A DNA stretch of 64,000 nucleotides from Castor canadensis (lineage: Eukaryota; Chordata; Mammalia; Rodentia; Castoridae), in contig NC_133386.1 in the NCBI RefSeq assembly GCF_047511655.1, forward strand, positions 131,877,866 to 131,941,865, given 5' to 3'. Position numbers and translations under genes: made by a program. Position 1 is the first letter of the stretch, and each line of letters starts with the position of its first letter. The notes beneath the pieces were generated by a model. That model worked only from the letters and a program-made list of their open reading frames with translations. It searched no databases and was not told where the DNA came from. Positions 59,030 through 64,000 of this stretch are shown here, in pieces.

Positions 59030-59265
59030 GGGTTTTTTTTATTATTATTATTTTTATTTTACCGTTTTTATATTTACTCACACGTATATACATTGTTTGG
59101 GACACACACACACACACCCTTTCCGGGCAGAACCTGTTCTACCCTCTTGTTCTCCAATTTTGTTGAAGGGAAAACTTAAGAGATAATAAGAAAGACATAG
59201 TGGTTTTTGCTAGTTTGAGATAAAGATTGCTATACAGAGAGATGCCTAGTATTGCTTCCATGCAC
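59030..59265 (-). mobile_element. L1 3' UTR end, antisense
   Basis: tttttattattattattttt, then cacgtatatacattgtttgg, gggcagaacctgttctaccc and ccaattttgttgaagggaaa: reverse complement of the 3' UTR seen in copies A and C, but more diverged and with a CA repeat in place of the C-rich tract. Confidence 0.75.
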
Positions 59266-59534
59266 TTGATGTGGTTTTTTAATGTCATATAATGAAATGT
59301 ATTTAACCTCAGATGGTCTATAAACTCACTGAAGTAATATTGTCCAAGTGATCAATTTATGATTTTATAGATATGAATAGATAAAAAATGTATTCAAAGT
59401 GCAAAGGAGACCAATATATTTTAACGTAATCATGTGTGAAAAAGCTCATTGATGTGGTTTCAGAGTCCACATTGCAGCTAATTTTTAAGAAACTACTACT
59501 TGTGGAGTTTGGTGTAGTATTAAAGAATATACAA

Positions 59535-59760
59535 AATGGTGGCTCACATCTGTAATCCTAGCTACTCGGGAGGCAGAGATCAGGAAGATCACAGTTTGAA
59601 ATCAGCCAGGGCAAATAGTTCAAGAAAACCCATCTCAAAAACACCCAACACAAAGAAGGACCGGAGGAGTGGCTCATGGGTACCTGTCTAGCAAGCGTGA
59701 GACCCTGAGTTCAAACCCCTGTACTGGAAAAAACACACACACGCACACACACACACAAAA
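59535..59760 (+). repeat. Composite B1-like/ID SINE
   Basis: atggtggctcacatctgtaa, tcctagctactcgggaggca, gaaatcagccagggcaaata, then cggaggagtggctcatgggt and accctgagttcaaacccctg, with an A/CA tail. Confidence 0.92.
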
Positions 59761-60639
59761 TCATATGGAAAAGTGAGGAGTATTTTTATAGTATTTTAAA
59801 CTACATATCAATTTGAGACTGGATTTATGGCAACAGATTAAATACAGAAGCAGCCATGAGAATCCTAGCTGTCTTCTGTTAAACTAGATATTAAAAGATT
59901 TACAAAGATCAAAAACAGTGTCATTAATCTTACTACATATTTATTTTGAAAACATATTTTTCATTAAAATATTACCTAACACAGGTAATGGGGTTGCTAT
60001 TTTTAGTGAATTAATAGTTTTTTTAATTTCTCAGTTTTAATTTCATAATAATGAATATTGATAGATAAAAGGATGTTTGTGATGGAGAGAAATAGACAGA
60101 TTCAGGGAGTCACCCCCTACTCTGCAAAATGAAAGGGCCCCAGAGTCTGGAGTATAGGGAACAGAACAGTGACAGGGAGAGCCATGAAAGGGGGACATTG
60201 GTAAAAATTTGAGAGATAATTATGTAACTATGCATGTTTGTATGTAAGTATATATACATGTCTACATGTATGGATAAAAAAGACTTGGGGTCATATGTAA
60301 CTTATGATTTATTGATGCAAAAACATATATGCACATATCACAAATCATAAGTGTATAGCATTTTGGATTTCCAGAGTTACATACCCATGAAATTTTTTTA
60401 AAAATAGAGTACTGTTAATATCTCAAACACCCTTCCTCCACTGCCTCTCCAGTCATTATCCCACTCTCCCCAGTAATGGCCACTGTGACTTCACATACCT
60501 TAGATTATTTAAGTTTGGGAGAGAAGGAGAAGAGTGAGGTGACTCTTGAATATGACCTGGACCTCAGAAGCCTCTTTATGCCCATTTCCAGGTACCTCTT
60601 CCCAAATGAATCTATTATGCTATTACTTGATGGGGAGCC

Positions 60640-61200
60640 CCAAGACCATCCCCTATTCAGAAGTTCATTAGAAGGACTCATGGGATTTGGTATACAGTGG
60701 TACTCACAGCTAAAATTTATTACAACAGTTTAGTAAGTGTACACATCTGAATCATAAGGAAAAAAAAAGACTGAATCAAGAGGAATCCATTATGCTCTGT
60801 CCCTCCCATAAGAAGTCATACTGAGCCCATTCACCCACTGTAATGAAAATGGAACAACCTCCCTGCCATGTTTCTGTCCAGAGAAGCCATTAGAGACCCA
60901 ATACCCAAGGTTTTTATTGGGGCCTGCTCACACAGGCAGCTCCTGCCTAGCATGTGCTAAAACTTGAGACTCCTAGAAGGAAGAGTTACTCTATAAATCA
61001 TTATTTGCATAGTCTAGGCACAGTGAGCTGCCTTACCAGTTAGGAAACATTTTATGTCCGTGTAGGGAATTATTTACCACCAGCCCAGTTCCCACACACT
61101 GACCAAAGGCCCTTAACATACAGGCCTTTCTAAAGATAGCAATTTCAGGCTGTTAACTCTTTCTGACAAAGCCCATAGATGAGTTTGGCTGTTCTTGAAT
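60640..61200. mobile_element. Possible ERVL-class LTR fragment
   Basis: gactcatgggatttggtata, cagtggtactcacagctaaa atttattacaac and later caaggtttttattggggcct, gctcacacaggcagctcctg, cctagcatgtgctaaaac have the order of an old mammalian LTR that I recall but cannot name. No ends seen. Confidence 0.4.
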
Positions 61201-61697
61201 TTCATACAAAAGTAATCATATAACGTATTCTTGGCTCCTTCCACCTGACATTTTGAGATTGTAGAATTTACTCATTCCAGGGCAGGTAGTATTCCAGTGA
61301 ATGAATATACAACCATTTATCGTTTCTGTTGTGATGGGGAGAGTGGGAGTGGTTTCGCCCGTTTCCCAACATTTGGTATTACCTCTCTACACTGTAGTTG
61401 TTCTTGTGGGTATGTGGTAATGTTTGTGATTTTTTTTTTTAATTAGTATTTTCTTGATGAGAATGGGCTTAAATTTTTTTTATCTTGTATATTGACCATT
61501 TCAATAATTTTATTACTGTAAAGTTCCTGTTTGGGTCCCTTGCACATTTTTATATATTTGATTGTCTGATTTATTTGTAGGAGTTTTTCATACACACACA
61601 CACATATTGGATGAACTCATTGGTATAGATATATGTATTGCAGATGATCTTTCATTTTGTGGGCTACCATTTCACTCTCTTAAATGGTTTTTTCTTT

Positions 61698-62015
61698 TTC
61701 TTCTTTTTTTGATACTAGAGTTTGAACTCAGGGCTTCATGCTTGTTAGGCAGACACTCTACCCTTCAAGCCATGCCTCCTGCCCTTTTTGCTCTGGTTAT
61801 TTTTGAAATAGGATCTCACTTTTTGCCCAGGCCAGCCTGGACTATGATCCTTCTATTTATACGTCCCACCATAGCTGGGATGACAAGCACATGCCACCAC
61901 ACCCAGCTTTTTCTATTATGATGGGATCTCATTGGCTAGCCTCAAACTTTGATCCTTTCCCATCTCAGCCTCTCTAGTAGCTAGGATTACAGGTGTGAAC
62001 CACTGTGTCCAGCTT
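61698..62015 (-). repeat. Composite ID/B1 SINE, antisense
   Basis: ttgatactagagtttgaact, caagccatgcctcctgccct (ID), then gcccaggccagcctggacta and gcctctctagtagctaggat, tacaggtgtgaaccactgtg (two B1-like units). The host strings ctcttaaatggttttttctt and agctttaaatggtttctttt flank it. Confidence 0.9.
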
Positions 62016-62135
62016 TAAATGGTTTCTTTTAATGAAGAAAAGTTACTAATGTTAAAATAGCTTATTCGTCTTTATCTCTGGAGTTTGTACCTTCTGTTGC
62101 CTTCTTTTAAGAGATTTTTGTTGGTTTTGGGGTTT

Positions 62136-62219
62136 TTTTTTTTCATGGTTTGGGGTTTGAACACAGGGCATCAGACTTGCTAGGCAGGCACTTTACCACT
62201 TGAGCCACTCTGCCAGCCC
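62136..62219 (-). repeat. tRNA-like ID SINE, antisense, with 14-bp duplication
   Basis: ttttcatggtttggggtttg, aacacagggcatcagacttg, ctaggcaggcactttaccac, ttgagccactctgccagcc. Direct repeats TAAGAGATTTTTGT lie at 62108-62121 and 62220-62233. Confidence 0.93.
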
Positions 62220-62265
62220 TAAGAGATTTTTGTCTACTCCAAGGTGATAAAGTCAGTTTTCTTTA

Positions 62266-62345
62266 TGGAGATGGTAGAGCGCCTGCCTAGCAAGTGTGAG
62301 GACTTGAGTTCAAACCCCAGTACCACCACACACACAAAAAAAATC
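62266..62345 (+). repeat. ID SINE, 5'-truncated
   Basis: ggagatggtagagcgcctgc, ctagcaagtgtgaggacttg, agttcaaaccccagtaccac then CA and A runs. Near repeats agttttctttat and agtttcctttat flank it. Confidence 0.9.
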
Positions 62346-62409
62346 CTTAAAAAAAAAAAGATAGTTTCCTTTATCTTTTAGGCTAGTTATTTTTAGACTT
62401 GAGAAAACT

Positions 62410-62640
62410 GTTTTTTTAAATTTCTTTTATTCATATGTGCATACAATGTTTGGGTCATTTCTCCCCCCTTCCCCCCCACCCCTCCCTCTCCCACCCTACC
62501 CCCTCGCTACCAGGTAGAAACTGTTTTGCCCTTATCTCTAATTTTGTTGAAGAGAGAGTATAATCAATAATAGGAAGGACCAAGGGTTTTTGCTAGTTGA
62601 GAAAAGGGAGAAAACTTAATATGGACTCTAGATATCAATA
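62410..62640 (-). mobile_element. Young L1 3' UTR end, antisense
   Basis: ttttattcatatgtgcatac aatgtttgggtcatttctcc, a C-rich tract at 62461-62515, ggtagaaactgttttgccct and aattttgttgaagagagagt: reverse complement of the 3' ends of copies A and C. Confidence 0.9.
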
Positions 62641-62665
62641 CTATGAAGTATTTATTTAAAATTTT

Positions 62666-62757
62666 TTGGGGGTGAGATACTGGGGTTTGAACTCAGGGCC
62701 TCACGCTTGCTAGTCAGGCATTCTACCACTTGAGCTACTCCACCAGCCCCTGCATTA
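62666..62757 (-). repeat. tRNA-like ID SINE, antisense
   Basis: gggggtgagatactggggtt, tgaactcagggcctcacgct, tgctagtcaggcattctacc and acttgagctactccaccagc. Confidence 0.93.
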
Positions 62758-62994
62758 TCTTTTAGAAACCTTGTTGTTGTTTTTTTTTTTGGATCTGTGA
62801 TCACTTGGAATTTATTTTTGTTTGGTATTAAAGTATTGATCAAGGTTCATTTTCTTCGTAAGAATATCCATCTGACTTGGAACTGTTCATTGAAAAAAAA
62901 TCTATTTCCACTGCTGTTCAAAGCTACCTTTGTCTTAAGTATCTAGAACTTTCTATTTTGTTCCATTGCTCTATCCTTGTGCAATATCACACTT

Positions 62995-63085
62995 TTTTGT
63001 GGAACTGGGCTTTGAATTCTCCCTTGCTAGATAGACCTTCTACCATTTCAGCCACCACCACCACCCCCCCCCGCCCCCCGGCCAG
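62995..63085 (-). repeat. ID-type SINE remnant with C-rich block, antisense
   Basis: ttttgtggaactgggctttg, aattctcccttgctagatag, accttctaccatttcagcca, then (CCA)n and a C-rich run. The short minus frame with Gly repeats here is an artefact of the C-run. Confidence 0.75.
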
Positions 63086-64000
63086 CCCACTTAAGTCTTA
63101 GGTAGTGTAAGTTTTTCAACCTCTTTTTTTCCTTAAGTTTACCTTGGCTACTCTTGGTCCTTTGAATTTCTGTACAAAAAGTTTTGACATAATTTTGCTC
63201 TCTCTTTTTCTCCTTCCCCACAACACAAGAATTTACTGGGATTGGCATTATATTGAATCAGTAAACTAATTTGGGGAGAATTTATTTGTTTAATATTCAG
63301 CCTCTTAATCCATGAGCTTACCTATTCCCCTGAGTCACCTTGTATATCTTTCACTAGGTTTATTCGTAGGTATTTGATATGGAAAGACATAAGTGTAATT
63401 AACTGGACTTTCTGTCCTGTACCCAATCTGTTCTTGATTTTTGGAATCTGAGTTGCTGTTGTTATCAACAAGCTATTTTAACTTAGTTCAGAGATAGTAT
63501 GGGAGTAGTGTTCTATGTGAAGGTCTCCAGAGATTAAGAATTTAAAGAACAAACTAAACTGTAACAGTTTGACAAATTATAGTGAAACAGTTTTTACACT
63601 TAATGTTTAGATTTTGAAATACAAAGTGTTTATAATCAATGTACAGTGTAAAGTATTAAAACAGACATCTCTTAGGCATCATTATTGAGTGATATAATAC
63701 TTCTTGGTTAAAAGAGAGGCTGTACAATTTAGGTATGTGGTTTTAGTTTAGGTTGAAAAATCATGTCACCATGGTTTTGCAAATTTAGGTGGAGGGAATT
63801 AAGGGCCAGGGTTTGTATGGGAGGTGGATAGTAGTGTTAAGACCTAAGAAAATATACTATAATGTAATTATAACATGAATATGTTTTCAAATTTATGAAC
63901 CTTTTTTTAAATTAAAGGACATTTTATTTACTGACAGATAAAAAACTAACTCTAGGCAGTGCAGGCTGTACCACTCACCCCATTTACAAAGAACTGAGGT

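Larger units (their letters stand above)
61240..63400 (-). mobile_element. Ancient L1, antisense, split by at least six insertions
   Basis: Antisense L1 landmarks appear in order: gacattttgagattgtagaa, ttttcttgatgagaatgggc, gtaggagtttttcatacaca, tgcagatgatctttcatttt, then ttttgttccattgctctatc, ttgtgcaatatcacac, aagtcttaggtagtgtaagt and gggattggcattatattgaa. Younger elements at 61698-62015, 62136-62219, 62266-62345, 62410-62640, 62666-62757 and 62995-63085 break it up. Confidence 0.75.
54110..64000 (+). other. THAP12: THAP12 intron 1, partial
   Basis: Starts with gtaagcg. I looked for exon 2, which should continue CQKWVENCRR, and found none up to the right edge, so the intron exceeds 9.8 kb. 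It contains repeats listed separately. Stretches 55196-55875, 59765-60630 and 63400-64000 hold nothing that I recognise apart from AT-rich unique DNA. Confidence 0.85.

Overview
The window is mammalian genomic DNA: large introns, two CpG-island promoters, GT-AG splice sites, and an AT-rich background packed with SINEs, LINEs, LTRs and old DNA transposons. About thirty SINEs are B1-like (7SL-derived) units, tRNA-like ID units with recognisable A and B boxes, or fusions of the two. Together with young L1 copies that have a very G-rich 3' UTR, they point to a castorimorph rodent, most probably beaver (Castor). The species call rests on recalled repeat style and is an inference.

Three protein-coding loci are supported. 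(1) EMSY, minus strand: the first coding exon at 1841-1949 encodes the EMSY N-terminus, and its CpG-island promoter lies at about 2985-4085. The rest of the gene runs off the left edge. (2) GVQW3, minus strand, 52396-53025: an intact ORF holding the DNA-binding half of a mariner-type transposase. (3) THAP12 (PRKRIR), plus strand: coding exon 1 at 54021-54109 encodes the start of its THAP zinc finger, followed by more than 9.8 kb of intron 1 up to the right edge. GVQW3 and THAP12 are divergent and share one CpG island (about 53.29-54.25 kb). The order EMSY-GVQW3-THAP12 matches human 11q13.5, inverted here.

The 48 kb between the EMSY promoter and GVQW3 contain no protein-coding gene I can support. 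They hold L1 copies at 6.9-8.4, 13.9-18.1, 38.9-39.5 and 40.4-42.2 kb, many SINEs, L2/MIR fragments, MaLR and other LTR pieces, hAT-type elements and microsatellites. Notable are a U7 snRNA retro-pseudogene at 9.59-9.66 kb with an 11-bp target-site duplication, a young L1 nested in an older L1 that carries a 5' inversion (17-bp duplication), and an old hAT element that still has its exact 8-bp duplication (27.06-27.26 kb).

THAP12 intron 1 (54.1-64 kb) carries old L1, MLT1, B1 and composite SINE copies. It includes a dense nest at 61.2-63.4 kb, where at least six younger elements sit in one antisense ancient L1. I found no prokaryote-like system, no CRISPR array and no clearly new protein-coding gene. 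The most interesting items are the promoter architectures, the domesticated transposase gene, the U7 retrocopy and a few unique segments that known repeats do not explain.
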